Positions 18,160 to 28,515 are shown, counted from the stretch's first letter. The stretch: DNA of 64,000 nucleotides from an uncultured Ruminiclostridium sp. (GCA_934454635.1 CAKSFR010000002.1:124001-188000); one strand, 5' to 3'. Translations and numbers: made by a program. The notes: a model not told the origin generated them from the sequence alone.

Positions 18160-19182
18160 ATGTCAAACGGCGCAATAGTCGCAAAATCAAAGGCGGTTTA
18201 CGGAACCTTTCTTAAAAAAGAAGATTATGACAACCTGATGCACAGGACCTCCGTCGGCGCGGTAGTTTCATACCTGAAAGGAACTCAGCGCTATCGCACG
18301 CTGCTTGAGGGTGCGGATCCCGCGCTTACGCACCGCGGTCAGATAGAATCGCTGCTCGGACGGGATATTTTTGAAACGTATATGAAGATACGCAAGTTTT
18401 CCGCGTCGAAGCGCGGCGGGGTAACGGATTTTTATATACGGTCAATCGAAGCGGAACAGCTTGCGCACGCGGTAATTGCCGTTTCTGCGGGGAATCAGCA
18501 GAATTTCTTCATCTCGCTCCCCGAATATATAATGGACTGGCTCAGCTTCGACATTGCCGAGGCGGCAAGAGCCGCAAATTTTGCCGACCTGCTCCATGCG
18601 GTCGAGGGAACGATATATTATAAGCCCCTTCAGCCTTACCTTGAAAGTCAAGAGCCTGATATAAACAAATGCCTTACCGTGATAAACGCGTGCTACCTAA
18701 AATGGGTTTTCACCCATATCGACAGGGAGTTCAGGGGTAAGAAAAAAACCGATCTGAAGCGGTTTTTCCTCCGAAAAGCGGACAGCGACAATGTGCTCTT
18801 GTGCTATCGGCTGAAGAAGTTCTTCGACGCGGGCGACGAGCAGATAAGAAGTCTTATGGTCCCTTATCACAGCCGCGTAAAGCCCGAGGACATCGACGAA
18901 GCGCTCAAAAGTCAGGACTCGACCGCCGCGCTTATCGAGCTGCTTTTCGAGCGGTGTATACCCGGCGGAACGGATGTGAACGGAGATTACCCCGAAATAG
19001 ACATAGCGCGGGCGAATTACCGGTTTTTCCGACAGCGCCTTGCGCTTACGTCGGACGAAACCGAAGCGGTCTATTCGCTTATAGTGCTTATGGAAACGGA
19101 GCGGGCGAATCTCCAGAAAATAATCGAAGGAATACGTTACGGAATGCCTCCTCAGGAAATCGAGGGCTTCGTTATCGTTTAA
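18160..19182 (+). CDS. V-type ATPase subunit C
   Basis: 340 residues of the vATP-synt_AC39 family, the funnel-shaped subunit linking the central rotor to the membrane ring. Typical segments are the N-terminal VAKSKAVYGTFL, a conserved KCL-like region (NKCLTVINACYLKW) and RANLQKIIEGIRYGMP near the C-terminus. It is second in the operon, before subunit I, whereas many bacterial V-ATPase operons place C between E and F. Confidence 0.92.
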   Translation: MSNGAIVAKSKAVYGTFLKKEDYDNLMHRTSVGAVVSYLKGTQRYRTLLEGADPALTHRGQIESLLGRDIFETYMKIRKFSASKRGGVTDFYIRSIEAEQLAHAVIAVSAGNQQNFFISLPEYIMDWLSFDIAEAARAANFADLLHAVEGTIYYKPLQPYLESQEPDINKCLTVINACYLKWVFTHIDREFRGKKKTDLKRFFLRKADSDNVLLCYRLKKFFDAGDEQIRSLMVPYHSRVKPEDIDEALKSQDSTAALIELLFERCIPGGTDVNGDYPEIDIARANYRFFRQRLALTSDETEAVYSLIVLMETERANLQKIIEGIRYGMPPQEIEGFVIV

Positions 19183-19212
19183 CGCAACAATGAAAGGACT
19201 GGTACGAGAGCT

Positions 19213-21234
19213 ATGGCAATCGAACAATTAACGCTTGTCAACGTGAACGGCCCCGTCAGAAAGGTCAACAAAACGCTTATCAAGTGCTGCGAAAGCGGAT
19301 ATTTTCATATAAATCCGCCGCCGAACGTTTCGGGTTCGCACCTTGAGGCGAAAAGCCTGAAGGACAAGGGTCTTTACGAGCGAATGATAAAACGCTGCCG
19401 CAGCATTGCGGACACGCTCGGCGTAACGCTTGACGAAAACGCGTCTTACGACGGTGTTGAATACAACGTCAGCGTGGATTTCAAGAATTATCTTGACAGC
19501 GTGGACGAAAAATACACCGCGATGCTTGATGAAAAGACCGAGCTTACAAGCTCGATAAAATCGCACACCGCGATTTACAGCAATCTTTGTCAGTTTGCGG
19601 ATTTCAACGCGAGCTTCGAGGATATTTTCGCCTGCAAATATGTGAAGATACGCTTCGGGCGTATTCCCACGGGAAATATGCGCAAGCTTGATTTCTATAA
19701 GGAAAAGCCGTTTTGCTTCTTCCCGTTCAAGAATGAACAGAATTTCACATGGTGTCTGTATCTCGTTCCGAAATCGAAGAGCAGCGAAACCGATTACCTT
19801 TTCTCATCGCTTGATTTTGAGCGCGTTATTCTCCCCGAATATCTTAACGGAAGCAGCGCCGAGGCCAGCGAAAGGCTCCTTGCGACGATACGCGACGAAA
19901 GCGCTCAGCTCGAAGAGCTTGACAAAAAGCTTGAACAGGCGGCAAAGGACGAGGCGGCAATGCTTTCAAGCGTTTATGCGAAGCTTATCGCTATCGACAA
20001 CAGCTACGAGCTGAGAAGCAACGTTCTCATTGTCGGGAGCCAGTTCCATTTTTCGGGATATATCCCCGCGTCAAAGGAAAAGGAATTTCATGTATTCATG
20101 CCCGACGACGTAAGCGTTACCACGGTCGAAACAAAGGACGACGCGGACGCTCCCGTAAAGCTTAAAAACAACTGGCTGTTCCGCCCGTTTGAAATGTTCG
20201 TTAAAATGTACGGACTTCCCGCCGCAGGGGGGCTTGACCCGACGCCTATCGTCGCGATAACGTACATTCTCATCTACGGCATAATGTTCGCAGACCTCGG
20301 ACAGGGGCTTCTGATATTCCTGCTCGGTCTGCTTATGACTAAGTTCACTAAGGTCAAGCTTGCCCCGATAATGACGCGGATAGGTCTTTCGAGCGCGGTC
20401 TTCGGTGTGCTTTACGGCTCGGTTTTCGGAAACGAGGAGATAATAACCCCGTTCTTCCGCTTTCCGGACGTTTATACTCTGCTCGGATATGACGCGCCGC
20501 CCGAAAATATATTCCAGGTTTCGTCTATACTCCTTATAGCGGCGCTGCTTATCGGCGTTCTGCTTGTGATAATGTCGATGATACTGAATATGATAATCTG
20601 CTGGCGCGCAAAGGATATGGAAAATGGGATTTTCGGCGCAAGCGGACTGCTCGGCTTCGTTTTCTACACCGCGCTTATCGTTGGCGTAGGCGGAAACTTT
20701 GTCGGACTTGACCTGCTTCATATCTGGTACACGCTTCCGCTTATCGTTCTTCCGCTCGTGCTGATGTTCTTTAAAGAACCGATACTCGAATCCGCGGGAG
20801 CGAAAAAGGAAGAAAAAGCCGGCAGGGGAAATATCGACACGGGGCTTAAAGAAAAGCTTGCGGCGCTCTTCGCTTCACAGCAGGAGAAAAAGAAGAAAAA
20901 ATCCGTCGGAAACTTCATTATCGAGGGCGTTATCGAGCTTTTTGAAACCTGCCTGACATACCTTACGAATACAATGTCGTTCCTGCGTATCGGCGGTTTT
21001 ATTCTTAGCCATGCGGGACTTATGCTTGTAGTAAACGTTCTTGCGGGAATGACCGACGGAACGGTCGGCTTCATTATCGTTCAGATAATCGGCAATCTCT
21101 TTGTAACAGGAATGGAGGGCTTCCTTGTAGGAATACAGGTTCTCCGTCTTGAATTTTACGAGATATTCAGCCGTTTCTTCCGCGGTGGCGGAAAGCCTTT
21201 CAGACCCGTTGACGTAACACGTCTTGACGCATAA
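19213..21234 (+). CDS. atpI: V-type ATPase subunit I
   Basis: 673 residues. The N-terminal half is cytoplasmic coiled coil that binds the E/G stalks; the C-terminal half has about seven to eight membrane helices forming the ion half-channels against the K ring. FADLGQGLL and the TM7 region FLRIGGFILSHAGLML, with the essential Arg, are present. Translocates H+ or Na+; the ion cannot be told from this subunit alone. The next gene starts 21 bp downstream after GGAGG. Confidence 0.95.
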   Translation: MAIEQLTLVNVNGPVRKVNKTLIKCCESGYFHINPPPNVSGSHLEAKSLKDKGLYERMIKRCRSIADTLGVTLDENASYDGVEYNVSVDFKNYLDSVDEKYTAMLDEKTELTSSIKSHTAIYSNLCQFADFNASFEDIFACKYVKIRFGRIPTGNMRKLDFYKEKPFCFFPFKNEQNFTWCLYLVPKSKSSETDYLFSSLDFERVILPEYLNGSSAEASERLLATIRDESAQLEELDKKLEQAAKDEAAMLSSVYAKLIAIDNSYELRSNVLIVGSQFHFSGYIPASKEKEFHVFMPDDVSVTTVETKDDADAPVKLKNNWLFRPFEMFVKMYGLPAAGGLDPTPIVAITYILIYGIMFADLGQGLLIFLLGLLMTKFTKVKLAPIMTRIGLSSAVFGVLYGSVFGNEEIITPFFRFPDVYTLLGYDAPPENIFQVSSILLIAALLIGVLLVIMSMILNMIICWRAKDMENGIFGASGLLGFVFYTALIVGVGGNFVGLDLLHIWYTLPLIVLPLVLMFFKEPILESAGAKKEEKAGRGNIDTGLKEKLAALFASQQEKKKKKSVGNFIIEGVIELFETCLTYLTNTMSFLRIGGFILSHAGLMLVVNVLAGMTDGTVGFIIVQIIGNLFVTGMEGFLVGIQVLRLEFYEIFSRFFRGGGKPFRPVDVTRLDA

Positions 21235-21255
21235 TAATTTTTGGAGGACAAAAAA

Positions 21256-21687
21256 ATGATTTTCGTATTACCTTTATTTGCACTCGCACTCATCATCGTA
21301 CCGCTCGTTGTCGCTATCCGCAGAAACAAGCTCGGTCTTAAAGTAAACCGTAAGAGAACTATTCTCCTTAACGGCGGAACATTTCTCGGTGTTATGCTGC
21401 TCATGACCGCTCTTATGCCTGTTATGGCGAGCGCTGAGGGCGCTGCCGCTGCTGCCGAAGCTGTCGGAACGACAGTCGGCGACGGCTTAAAGGCTCTCGC
21501 AGCCGCGCTTTCGACCGGCTTCGCTACGATCGGTACCGGTATTGCGGTAGGTAATGCTGCTTCCGCGGCTATCGGCGCTACCAGCGAGGACGAAAAGAAC
21601 TTCACAAAATCGCTTATCTTCGTAGCGCTCGGCGAGGGCGTTGCGATTTACGGTCTGCTGATCTCCATTCTTATCCTGTTCAGCTAA
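21256..21687 (+). CDS. V-type ATPase proteolipid subunit K
   Basis: 143 residues from the ATG at 21256, chosen because GGAGG lies 8 nt upstream; an earlier TTG at 21241 would overlap that site. The C-terminal ~85 residues are the c-ring hairpin, with the ion-binding Glu in FVALGEGVAIYGLL. The N-terminal ~60 residues add two helices and a basic loop (RRNKLGLKVNRKR) ending in MPVMASAEG, which may be a leader-like or extra transmembrane segment. This layout gives one ion site per protomer, unlike the duplicated 16-kDa NtpK. Confidence 0.92.
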   Translation: MIFVLPLFALALIIVPLVVAIRRNKLGLKVNRKRTILLNGGTFLGVMLLMTALMPVMASAEGAAAAAEAVGTTVGDGLKALAAALSTGFATIGTGIAVGNAASAAIGATSEDEKNFTKSLIFVALGEGVAIYGLLISILILFS

Positions 21688-21698
21688 GAGGAACTCCC

Positions 21699-22007
21699 AT
21701 GAAGTGCTTTTTAATCAGCGATAATGTTGATACGCAGATGGGAATGCGGCTTGCGGGGGTAGACGGCGTTGTCGTTCACGAGCGCGAAGCCGTGCTTGAG
21801 GCGTTTAATAAGGCGACGAGGGACGAAACGATTGCAGTCGTTTTCGTTACCGAGAAGCTGACCGCGCTCTGCCGCAGGGAAATCTACGATTACAAGCTAA
21901 ATACGCCTAAGCCGCTTATCGTTGAAATTCCCGACCGACACGGCGATTCCCATATCAGCGATACCATTACGGGCTATGTTAACGAGGCTATCGGTCTGAA
22001 AATATGA
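21699..22007 (+). CDS. V-type ATPase subunit F
   Basis: 102 residues of the ATP-synt_F family, a central-stalk Rossmann-like subunit. The N-terminal FLISDNVDTQMGMRLAGVDG and the internal IAVVFVTEKL are family marks, and LIVEIPDRHG precedes the mobile C-terminal helix. It starts 11 bp after subunit K and precedes E. Confidence 0.93.
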   Translation: MKCFLISDNVDTQMGMRLAGVDGVVVHEREAVLEAFNKATRDETIAVVFVTEKLTALCRREIYDYKLNTPKPLIVEIPDRHGDSHISDTITGYVNEAIGLKI

Positions 22008-22038
22008 CCGCCGCCTGCGTAAACGAAAGGAATAATCC

Positions 22039-22623
22039 ATGAACGAAAATACAGAAAAGCTTGAAATATTTCGCGCGGAGCTTGAAAAAATTTCTTCCGA
22101 CGAAGCCGAAAAGCTGCTTTCCGCAGCCAAAAAGCAGGTGGACGGCGGACTTTCCGAACTGAGGGAGCGCCTTGAAGCGGCAAGCGGCGAAAAGGTCAGA
22201 AAAGCAACCGAGGAAGCAGAAATTTCCGAGAAAAAGCGCGTTTCCGAGGTGCGTTTTTCCGAGAACAGGCGCGTTCTTCTCCATAGAGCCGCTATCATGG
22301 ACGAATTTTTCAGCGAGATAGAAAAAAAGGTCGGCGAAAAGCTCGGCTCGGAGGAATATCTCCGTTATCTTAAAAAGTGTCTGAACGAAGCGGAGGAATA
22401 TCGCCATATCGACGGCGAAACGACGGTTTTCTGCCGCGCGGAGGACGTTTCGGCGGTAAAGCGGATAGTCCTCGAGGCTGTTGTTGAGCCTTCCGACAAT
22501 ATACGCCGCGGCGGCGTTATGCTGCGCTACGGCGGGCAGAGCGCGTTTGTCGATTTCACGCTCGACACCGTTCTTGCGCAGGAGCGCGAAAACTTCGCTC
22601 TGCGTACCGAACTGCAAATCTGA
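22039..22623 (+). CDS. V-type ATPase subunit E
   Basis: 194 residues. Long N-terminal coiled coil (~1-110) then a small alpha/beta domain that binds the top of subunit B; the end (GGVMLRYGGQSAFVDFTLDTVL) is typical. With the first gene product it makes the peripheral stalks. GAAAGGA precedes the ATG, with 31 bp from subunit F. Confidence 0.92.
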   Translation: MNENTEKLEIFRAELEKISSDEAEKLLSAAKKQVDGGLSELRERLEAASGEKVRKATEEAEISEKKRVSEVRFSENRRVLLHRAAIMDEFFSEIEKKVGEKLGSEEYLRYLKKCLNEAEEYRHIDGETTVFCRAEDVSAVKRIVLEAVVEPSDNIRRGGVMLRYGGQSAFVDFTLDTVLAQERENFALRTELQI

Positions 22624-22652
22624 GGCGACGGCTTTTGAAGGAGTGAACAAGC

Positions 22653-24398
22653 ATGAATACTATATATGCCATTAACGGACCCGTTATAAAGCTGCGTAAC
22701 ACCAAGGATTTCGCAATGCGCGAGATGGTCTACGTCGGCGAAAAGAAGCTTATCGGCGAGGTTATCGGAGTTACCGACAGGGACACGATAATTCAGGCGT
22801 ATGAGAATACCGCAGGGCTGAAAATAGGCGAAAAGGTCGAGGGAACGGGCGCCCCCATGAGCGTTACGCTCGGTCCCGGAATTATTTCCAACATTTTTGA
22901 CGGAATCGCGCGTCCGCTGCGCGATATGATGAAAACGGACGGCGGCTTTGTTACAGAGGGAAGCTCTATTCCGACGATAGATTACAGCCGCGAATTTGAC
23001 GTTACGGTAACGGCAAAGGTCGGCGATGAGCTTTACGGTGGACAGGTCTATGCTTCCTGCCCCGAAAGCCCGCTTATTGTGAATAAGGCTATGGTGCCGC
23101 CTAATTTCGGAAAGTGCACCGTTACATTTGCCGCGGACAGCGGCAGATATCACGCAAACGATACGATAATCAAGGTAAAGGACGCGGACGGAAAGGAAAC
23201 CGAGCTTACGCTCTGCCAGAAATGGCCTATCCGTCAGCCGCGCCCCGTTAAGCGCAGAATACCGATAGACACGCCGCTTATGACGGGTCAGCGTGTACTC
23301 GACACTATCGCGCCTATCGCAAAGGGCGGCACGGCGGCGATACCGGGCGGCTTCGGCACGGGAAAGACGATGACCCAGCATCAGATCGCGAAGTGGTGCG
23401 ACGCGGATATTATCGTGTATATCGGCTGCGGCGAGCGCGGAAACGAAATGACGCAGGTTCTCGAGGAATTTTCCGAGCTTATCGACCCGAAATCGGGCAA
23501 GCACCTTACGGACAGAACGGTTCTTATCGCGAACACCTCGAATATGCCTGTTGCTGCGCGTGAAGCGTCTATTTATACGGGTATCACCATTGCGGAATAT
23601 TACCGCGATATGGGCTACGACATTGCTATCATGGCGGATTCGACCTCGCGCTGGGCTGAGGCTTTGCGTGAAATTTCGGGACGTCTTGAAGAAATGCCGG
23701 CGGAAGAGGGCTTCCCCGCGTATCTTCCGTCAAGGCTTTCCGAGTTCTACGAACGCGCCGCGAACGCCGATACGCTTTCGGGCAAGCGCGGCAGCGTGAC
23801 CATAATAGGCGCGGTTTCGCCGCAGGGCTCCGACTTCTCCGAGCCTGTAACGCAGAACACAAAGCGCTTTGTGCGCTGCTTCCTTGCGCTTGACAAGTCG
23901 CTCGCCTATGCAAGACATTATCCCGCGATAAACTGGATAACCAGCTATTCGGAATATATTGACGATTTTACCGATTACTACAAAAAGAACGTCGGCGAGG
24001 ACTTTCTCGAATGCCGCCAGAAGATAAGCAACCTGCTTCTCGAGGAAAACAAGCTGATGGAAATTGTAAAGCTTATCGGCGCGGACGTTCTACCCGACGA
24101 TCAGAAGCTTATAATCGAAACCGCAAAGGTTATCCGAATAGGATTTTTGCAGCAGAACGCTTTCCATAAGGACGATACCTACGTTCCGCTTTCAAAGCAG
24201 CTTCTGATGATGAAAGCTATCCTGCATCTGCACGAAAAGGCTTTCGAGGCGATAAACAGAGGGGTAACGTTCTCGCGCATTGCGGGGACAGACCTGTTCG
24301 ACCGTCTGATAAAGATGAAATATGACATTCCCAACGATAAGCCGGAGCTTTTCGCGGAGTATGACCGCTATACCGACGAAACGCTTGAGGCAATGTGA
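22653..24398 (+). CDS. atpA: V-type ATPase catalytic subunit A
   Basis: 581 residues, the nucleotide-hydrolysing subunit. N-terminal beta barrel, the non-homologous bulge (~110-200), then Walker A GGFGTGKT (232-239). The catalytic GCGERGNEM motif and the SRWAEALRE segment with its Arg are present. Forms the A3B3 head with subunit B and couples ATP to ion movement in either direction. Its stop overlaps, by 4 bp, an upstream in-frame ATG (24395) of the next gene. Confidence 0.97.
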   Translation: MNTIYAINGPVIKLRNTKDFAMREMVYVGEKKLIGEVIGVTDRDTIIQAYENTAGLKIGEKVEGTGAPMSVTLGPGIISNIFDGIARPLRDMMKTDGGFVTEGSSIPTIDYSREFDVTVTAKVGDELYGGQVYASCPESPLIVNKAMVPPNFGKCTVTFAADSGRYHANDTIIKVKDADGKETELTLCQKWPIRQPRPVKRRIPIDTPLMTGQRVLDTIAPIAKGGTAAIPGGFGTGKTMTQHQIAKWCDADIIVYIGCGERGNEMTQVLEEFSELIDPKSGKHLTDRTVLIANTSNMPVAAREASIYTGITIAEYYRDMGYDIAIMADSTSRWAEALREISGRLEEMPAEEGFPAYLPSRLSEFYERAANADTLSGKRGSVTIIGAVSPQGSDFSEPVTQNTKRFVRCFLALDKSLAYARHYPAINWITSYSEYIDDFTDYYKKNVGEDFLECRQKISNLLLEENKLMEIVKLIGADVLPDDQKLIIETAKVIRIGFLQQNAFHKDDTYVPLSKQLLMMKAILHLHEKAFEAINRGVTFSRIAGTDLFDRLIKMKYDIPNDKPELFAEYDRYTDETLEAM

Positions 24399-24412
24399 AA
24401 GGAGCCGGCTTT

Positions 24413-25789
24413 ATGAATATCCAGTATTCGGGACTTACCGAAATAAACGGACCCCTTGTGTGCCTTGAGGGCGTTACGGGAGCTTCGTATGAGGAGATCG
24501 CAACGCTCAGTCTTGCGGACGGCTCGACCCGTATGGGCAGAGTTGTGCAGATGGAGGGCGACAAGGTCATTCTTCAGGTCTTTGAAGGAACCTCGGGACT
24601 TTCTCTTGAAAATACAAAAACGACATTTAAGGGCAAGCCGCTTGAAATGCCGCTGAGCACCGAGCTTCTCGGGCGGGTTTTTAACGGCAGCGGCAAGCCT
24701 ATCGACGGAGCGGGACCTGTTTTCGCCGAGAAATACGGCGACATAAACGGCCGCGCGCTCAACCCCGTTGCGCGTACCTATCCGCGAAATTATATCCATA
24801 CGGGAATTTCCTCGATCGACTGCCTTATGACGCTTATACGCGGGCAGAAACTGCCGATTTTCTCGGGTTCGGGTCTTTCGCACAATAAGCTTGCCGTTCA
24901 GATCGTAAAGCAGGCGCGCCTTGCCGAGGAAAACGGACAGGATTTCGGCGTTGTTTTCGCGGCAATGGGCGTTCAGAACGACGTTGCGGATTATTTCCGC
25001 CGTTCGTTTGAACAGGCAGGCGCCAGCGAGAGAGTCGTGATGTTCCTTAATCTCTCGAACGACCCCATAATCGAGCGTATTCTGACCCCGCGCTGCGCGC
25101 TTACCGCCGCGGAGTACCTTGCGTACGAAAAGAATATGCACATTCTCGTTATAATGACGGATATGACGTCGTATGCGGAAGCGCTGCGTGAATTTTCTTC
25201 CTCAAAGGGCGAAATTCCGGGAAGAAAGGGTTATCCGGGCTATCTTTACTCCGATCTCGCTTCGCTTTACGAGCGCGCGGGCGTTATGCAGGGAAGCAGT
25301 GGTTCGCTTACGCAGATACCCATTCTCACAATGCCCAACGACGACATTACTCACCCGATACCCGACCTTACGGCGTATATTACCGAGGGGCAAATAGTTT
25401 TTGACAGAAGCCTCGATTCGACGGGAGTTTATCCCGGACTTTCGGTTCTGCTTTCGCTTTCGCGTCTGATGAAAGACGGCATCGGCGAGGGCTATACGAG
25501 AGCCGACCATCAGGACGTTGCGAATCAGCTTTTTGCGGCTTACGCAAAGGTTCAGGACGCGCGTTCGCTTGCGTCGGTAATCGGCGAGGACGAACTTTCG
25601 GAAATCGACAAAAAATATATGAGTTTCGGCGCGCAGTTTGAGCAGAGATTTCTTAATCAGGGCTTCGACGAGAACCGCAGTATGGAACAGACGCTGGAGC
25701 TTGCGTGGGATCTGCTTTCTCTGCTTCCGAAATCGGAGCTTGACAGAATGAACGGAAAGCTTATCGAGGAGCATTACCGCGAGAAATAA
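24413..25789 (+). CDS. atpB: V-type ATPase subunit B
   Basis: 458 residues, the regulatory non-catalytic head subunit; it lacks a Walker A P-loop, as expected. It has [15 protein letters not shown] in the corresponding place, then [24 protein letters not shown], a family hallmark. Starts at 24395 and 24413 are both open; AAAGGAG is 8 nt before 24413. Ends 20 bp before subunit D. Confidence 0.97.
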   Translation: MNIQYSGLTEINGPLVCLEGVTGASYEEIATLSLADGSTRMGRVVQMEGDKVILQVFEGTSGLSLENTKTTFKGKPLEMPLSTELLGRVFNGSGKPIDGAGPVFAEKYGDINGRALNPVARTYPRNYIHTGISSIDCLMTLIRGQKLPIFSGSGLSHNKLAVQIVKQARLAEENGQDFGVVFAAMGVQNDVADYFRRSFEQAGASERVVMFLNLSNDPIIERILTPRCALTAAEYLAYEKNMHILVIMTDMTSYAEALREFSSSKGEIPGRKGYPGYLYSDLASLYERAGVMQGSSGSLTQIPILTMPNDDITHPIPDLTAYITEGQIVFDRSLDSTGVYPGLSVLLSLSRLMKDGIGEGYTRADHQDVANQLFAAYAKVQDARSLASVIGEDELSEIDKKYMSFGAQFEQRFLNQGFDENRSMEQTLELAWDLLSLLPKSELDRMNGKLIEEHYREK

Positions 25790-25809
25790 ACACGGAAGGA
25801 GGCTGACTC

Positions 25810-26433
25810 ATGGCGCAGCAGGTTTTTGCCACAAAGGGCAACCTTATAAACGCGAAGCGCTCGCTTCGTCAGGCGCAGCTCGGCTATGAGCTTATGGACC
25901 GCAAGCGCAACATTCTTATACGCGAAATGGTGAGCCTTTCCGACAAGGCGATGTCTATAAAAGGCGGACTTGAGGAAACCTTCGGCAAGGCGTATTCCGC
26001 GCTGCGTGCGGCGAATATGATGTGCGGTGTTATTTCGGAAAAAGCCGCGCGTATGCCCGAGGACAACAGCATTTCGGTTTCATACCGAAGCGTTATGGGC
26101 GTGGAGCTTCCCGAGGTTTCGGGCGGGGACGCAAAGCCGGTTCTCGGCTACAGCCTTTTTGATACGAACACACCGTTCGACAGGGCGTATGTGTGCTTTA
26201 ACGAAGCGAAGAAAATGAGCGTTGAGCTTGCGGAGATTGAGAACAGCATTTACCGCCTCTCGATTGCGATACGAAAGACGCAGAAGCGCGCGAACGCTCT
26301 GAAAAATATCATGATCCCGACCTATCGCGAGCAGGTGAAATATATCACCAACGCGCTTGAAGAAAAGGAACGCGAGGAGTTCTCGCGCCAGAAGATAATC
26401 AAGGCGACAAAGCAGCGCAAAGAGCTTGATTGA
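25810..26433 (+). CDS. V-type ATPase rotor subunit D
   Basis: 207 residues of the ATP-synt_D family. Two long helices form the central shaft: N-terminal ATKGNLINAKRSLRQAQLGYELMDRKRNIL and C-terminal RRANALKNIMIPTY-like segment (here QKRANALKNIMIP). It transmits rotation between the A3B3 head and subunit C. Last gene of the operon; a terminator follows 20 bp after the stop. Confidence 0.95.
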   Translation: MAQQVFATKGNLINAKRSLRQAQLGYELMDRKRNILIREMVSLSDKAMSIKGGLEETFGKAYSALRAANMMCGVISEKAARMPEDNSISVSYRSVMGVELPEVSGGDAKPVLGYSLFDTNTPFDRAYVCFNEAKKMSVELAEIENSIYRLSIAIRKTQKRANALKNIMIPTYREQVKYITNALEEKEREEFSRQKIIKATKQRKELD

Positions 26434-26452
26434 AAGCTTAGAACGTAAAACG

Positions 26453-26495
26453 GGGAGCTTCCGCACTCAACCGACGGTGTAGCGCGGAAGCTCCC
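26453..26495 (+). terminator. Terminator of the V-ATPase operon
   Basis: A 12-bp stem GGGAGCTTCCGC/GCGGAAGCTCCC followed by AAAATTTT. Confidence 0.75.
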
Positions 26496-26552
26496 AAAAT
26501 TTTGCTGTATATCAACTATAGGTCGCCGGGAATCCTCACTGATTCAGAAAAG

Positions 26553-26600
26553 AAAACCGCGGCAGCTATGATACATTTCTATCTTAGCTGCCGCGGTTTT
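26553..26600. terminator. Perfect 16-bp terminator-like hairpin
   Basis: AAAACCGCGGCAGCTA pairs perfectly with TAGCTGCCGCGGTTTT across a 16-nt loop; T-runs flank both sides, so it can act on either strand. No gene ends at it directly. It lies 58 bp beyond the V-ATPase terminator and about 97 bp beyond the tRNA terminator. Confidence 0.6.
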
Positions 26601-26696
26601 ACTGCCAGTATTGAGCAAAATGGATTTTTAGAAAAAATTACCGCGACCGAACTTTTGTGATATTGCCGTCGAAAAGACTTGTTCGTCATCGGGCAT

Positions 26697-26728
26697 AAAA
26701 AATCGCCCTTAGCACTCGCTAAAGGCGA
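26697..26728 (-). terminator. Terminator of tRNA-Gln
   Basis: Minus strand TCGCCTTTAGC-GAGT-GCTAAGGGCGA with one wobble, followed by TTTTTT. It starts 24 bp past the tRNA 3' end. Confidence 0.8.
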
Positions 26729-26752
26729 AATTATGTTCGGCATTACGCCGAC

Positions 26753-26828
26753 TGGTTGGGGTGGAAGGATTTGAACCCTCGAAATGGCGGAGTCAGAGTC
26801 CGATGCCTTACCACTTGGCGACACCCCA
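26753..26828 (-). tRNA. tRNA-Gln (anticodon CTG)
   Basis: 76 nt including an encoded CCA. The acceptor stem TGGGGTG/CACCCCA is perfect, the D-arm is GCC-AAGTGGTAA-GGC, and the T-arm is GAGGG-TTCAAAT-CCTTC with one mismatch. The anticodon loop CTCTGAC carries CTG (+ strand 26794-26796), reading CAG. Its own terminator follows. Confidence 0.95.
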
Positions 26829-26943
26829 ATGTACTGCGCTTTATTCAGCTGTTAAATAATAACACATTTTTCGGGGTTTGTCAAGCCTTTTTCACAAAAA
26901 AATAAAAAATATTTTAAGAAGCCGTGTTTTTTCCGCAAAAATA

Positions 26944-26972
26944 TTGTAAAATACGGAAATTTGTGATAAAAT
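26944..26972 (+). promoter_or_regulatory. purB promoter
   Basis: TTGTAA (26944-26949), 17-bp spacer, TAAAAT (26967-26972); short leader of about 40 nt. Confidence 0.55.
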
Positions 26973-27017
26973 AATATTTGTATCTTTATGTATAAACGCC
27001 GAAAGGAAATCTGACTT

Positions 27018-28454
27018 ATGGACAAATACAGCACCTATGAAAGCCCGTTCTGTACGCGCTATGCAAGCAGCGAAATGCAGTATGTTTTTTCCGCGCGCAA
27101 GAAGTTTTCGACATTCCGCAGACTTTGGGTCGCTCTCGCGAGAGCGGAAATGAAGCTCGGTCTTGATATAACTCCCGAACAGGTCGCGGAGCTTGAAGCG
27201 AACGTTGACAATATTGATTTTGAGGTTGCGGAAAAGCGTGAAAAGGAAGTTCGCCACGACGTTATGGCGCACGTTTACGCTTACGGAAAGGTATGCCCCA
27301 ATGCGAAGAAAATCATTCACCTCGGCGCGACCTCGTGCTATGTCGGCGACAACACCGATATAATCGTAATGCGCGACGCAATGCAAATCGTTCACCGAAA
27401 GCTCGTGAACGTTATTGCCAATCTCGTGGCTTTCGCCGAAAAATATAAGGCTATGCCCTGTTTGGCGTATACGCACTTACAGCCCGCTCAGCTTACCACA
27501 GTCGGAAAGCGCGCGACGCTCTGGGCGCACGAGCTGCTCATGGACCTCGAGGAACTCGAATACAGAATGTCTAAGCTGAAGCTGCTCGGACAGAAGGGCA
27601 CGACCGGCACTCAGGCAAGCTTTGTCGAGCTTTTCAGCGGCGACAGTGAAAAAATAAAGAAGCTTGAACAGATGATAGCAGAAGAAATGGGATTTTCCGC
27701 GTGCTATCCCGTAAGCGGTCAGACCTATTCCAGAAAGGTCGATTATCAGGTTCTCTGCGTTCTTGCGGGAATTGCGGAAAGCTGCTCGAAGTTCAGCAAC
27801 GATATCCGTATCCTCGCAAACTTCAAGGAAATTGAAGAGCCGTTCGAGGCGCATCAGATAGGCTCGTCGGCTATGCCCTATAAGCGCAACCCAATGCGTT
27901 CGGAGCGTATTACCGCGCTTTCGCGCTACGTTATGATCGATTCTCTCAACGGCGCGTTTACGGCGGGAACGCAGTGGTTCGAGCGCACTCTCGACGACAG
28001 CGCGAACAAGCGTATTTCCATTGCGGAGGGCTTCCTCGCCGTTGACGCGATACTCAATATCATGCTCAACGTAACAAACGGGCTTGTCGTTTATGAAAAG
28101 GTTATCCGTCAGCGCGTAATGCGCGAGCTGCCGTTCATGGCTACCGAAAACATCATGATGCAGGCGGTCAAAAAGGGCGGCGACCGTCAGGAGCTTCACG
28201 AAAGAATACGCCAGTACAGCATGGAGGCAGGTAAGATAATCAAGGAAGAGGGCGGAGAAAACGACCTTGTTGACCGTATCGCAGCCGACCCCATGTTCAT
28301 GATAACGAAGGAAGAGATAGAAGCGACGCTTCAGCCCGAGCATTTCACGGGACGCTGCGCAGAGCAGGTCGATGAGTTCCTCGACGGATTTATCCGCCCC
28401 GTTCTTGAAAAGAACAAGGACGTCCTCGGCGAAAAGGCTGAGCTTTCGGTTTGA
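27018..28454 (+). CDS. purB: Adenylosuccinate lyase
   Basis: 478 residues, fumarase/aspartase superfamily. Catalyses release of fumarate from SAICAR and from adenylosuccinate in purine synthesis. The signature loop is GSSAMPYKRNP (~290), carrying the catalytic Ser; HLGATSCYVGDNTD and TQWFERTLDDSANKR are the other conserved blocks. Slightly long N-terminus, as in the Clostridia type. GAAAGGA precedes the ATG. Monocistronic by spacing; no other pur gene is in view. Confidence 0.95.
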   Translation: MDKYSTYESPFCTRYASSEMQYVFSARKKFSTFRRLWVALARAEMKLGLDITPEQVAELEANVDNIDFEVAEKREKEVRHDVMAHVYAYGKVCPNAKKIIHLGATSCYVGDNTDIIVMRDAMQIVHRKLVNVIANLVAFAEKYKAMPCLAYTHLQPAQLTTVGKRATLWAHELLMDLEELEYRMSKLKLLGQKGTTGTQASFVELFSGDSEKIKKLEQMIAEEMGFSACYPVSGQTYSRKVDYQVLCVLAGIAESCSKFSNDIRILANFKEIEEPFEAHQIGSSAMPYKRNPMRSERITALSRYVMIDSLNGAFTAGTQWFERTLDDSANKRISIAEGFLAVDAILNIMLNVTNGLVVYEKVIRQRVMRELPFMATENIMMQAVKKGGDRQELHERIRQYSMEAGKIIKEEGGENDLVDRIAADPMFMITKEEIEATLQPEHFTGRCAEQVDEFLDGFIRPVLEKNKDVLGEKAELSV

Positions 28455-28515
28455 TCTTTTTTGTGAGATTTGCCTTTGCAAAAGTGAAAAAAAGGCGATA
28501 AATCCGAAAAAAGGC

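Noticed and set aside
26579..26824. Open frame overlapping tRNA-Gln
   Set aside because: It runs through the tRNA and its terminator on the same strand, so it is not a gene.
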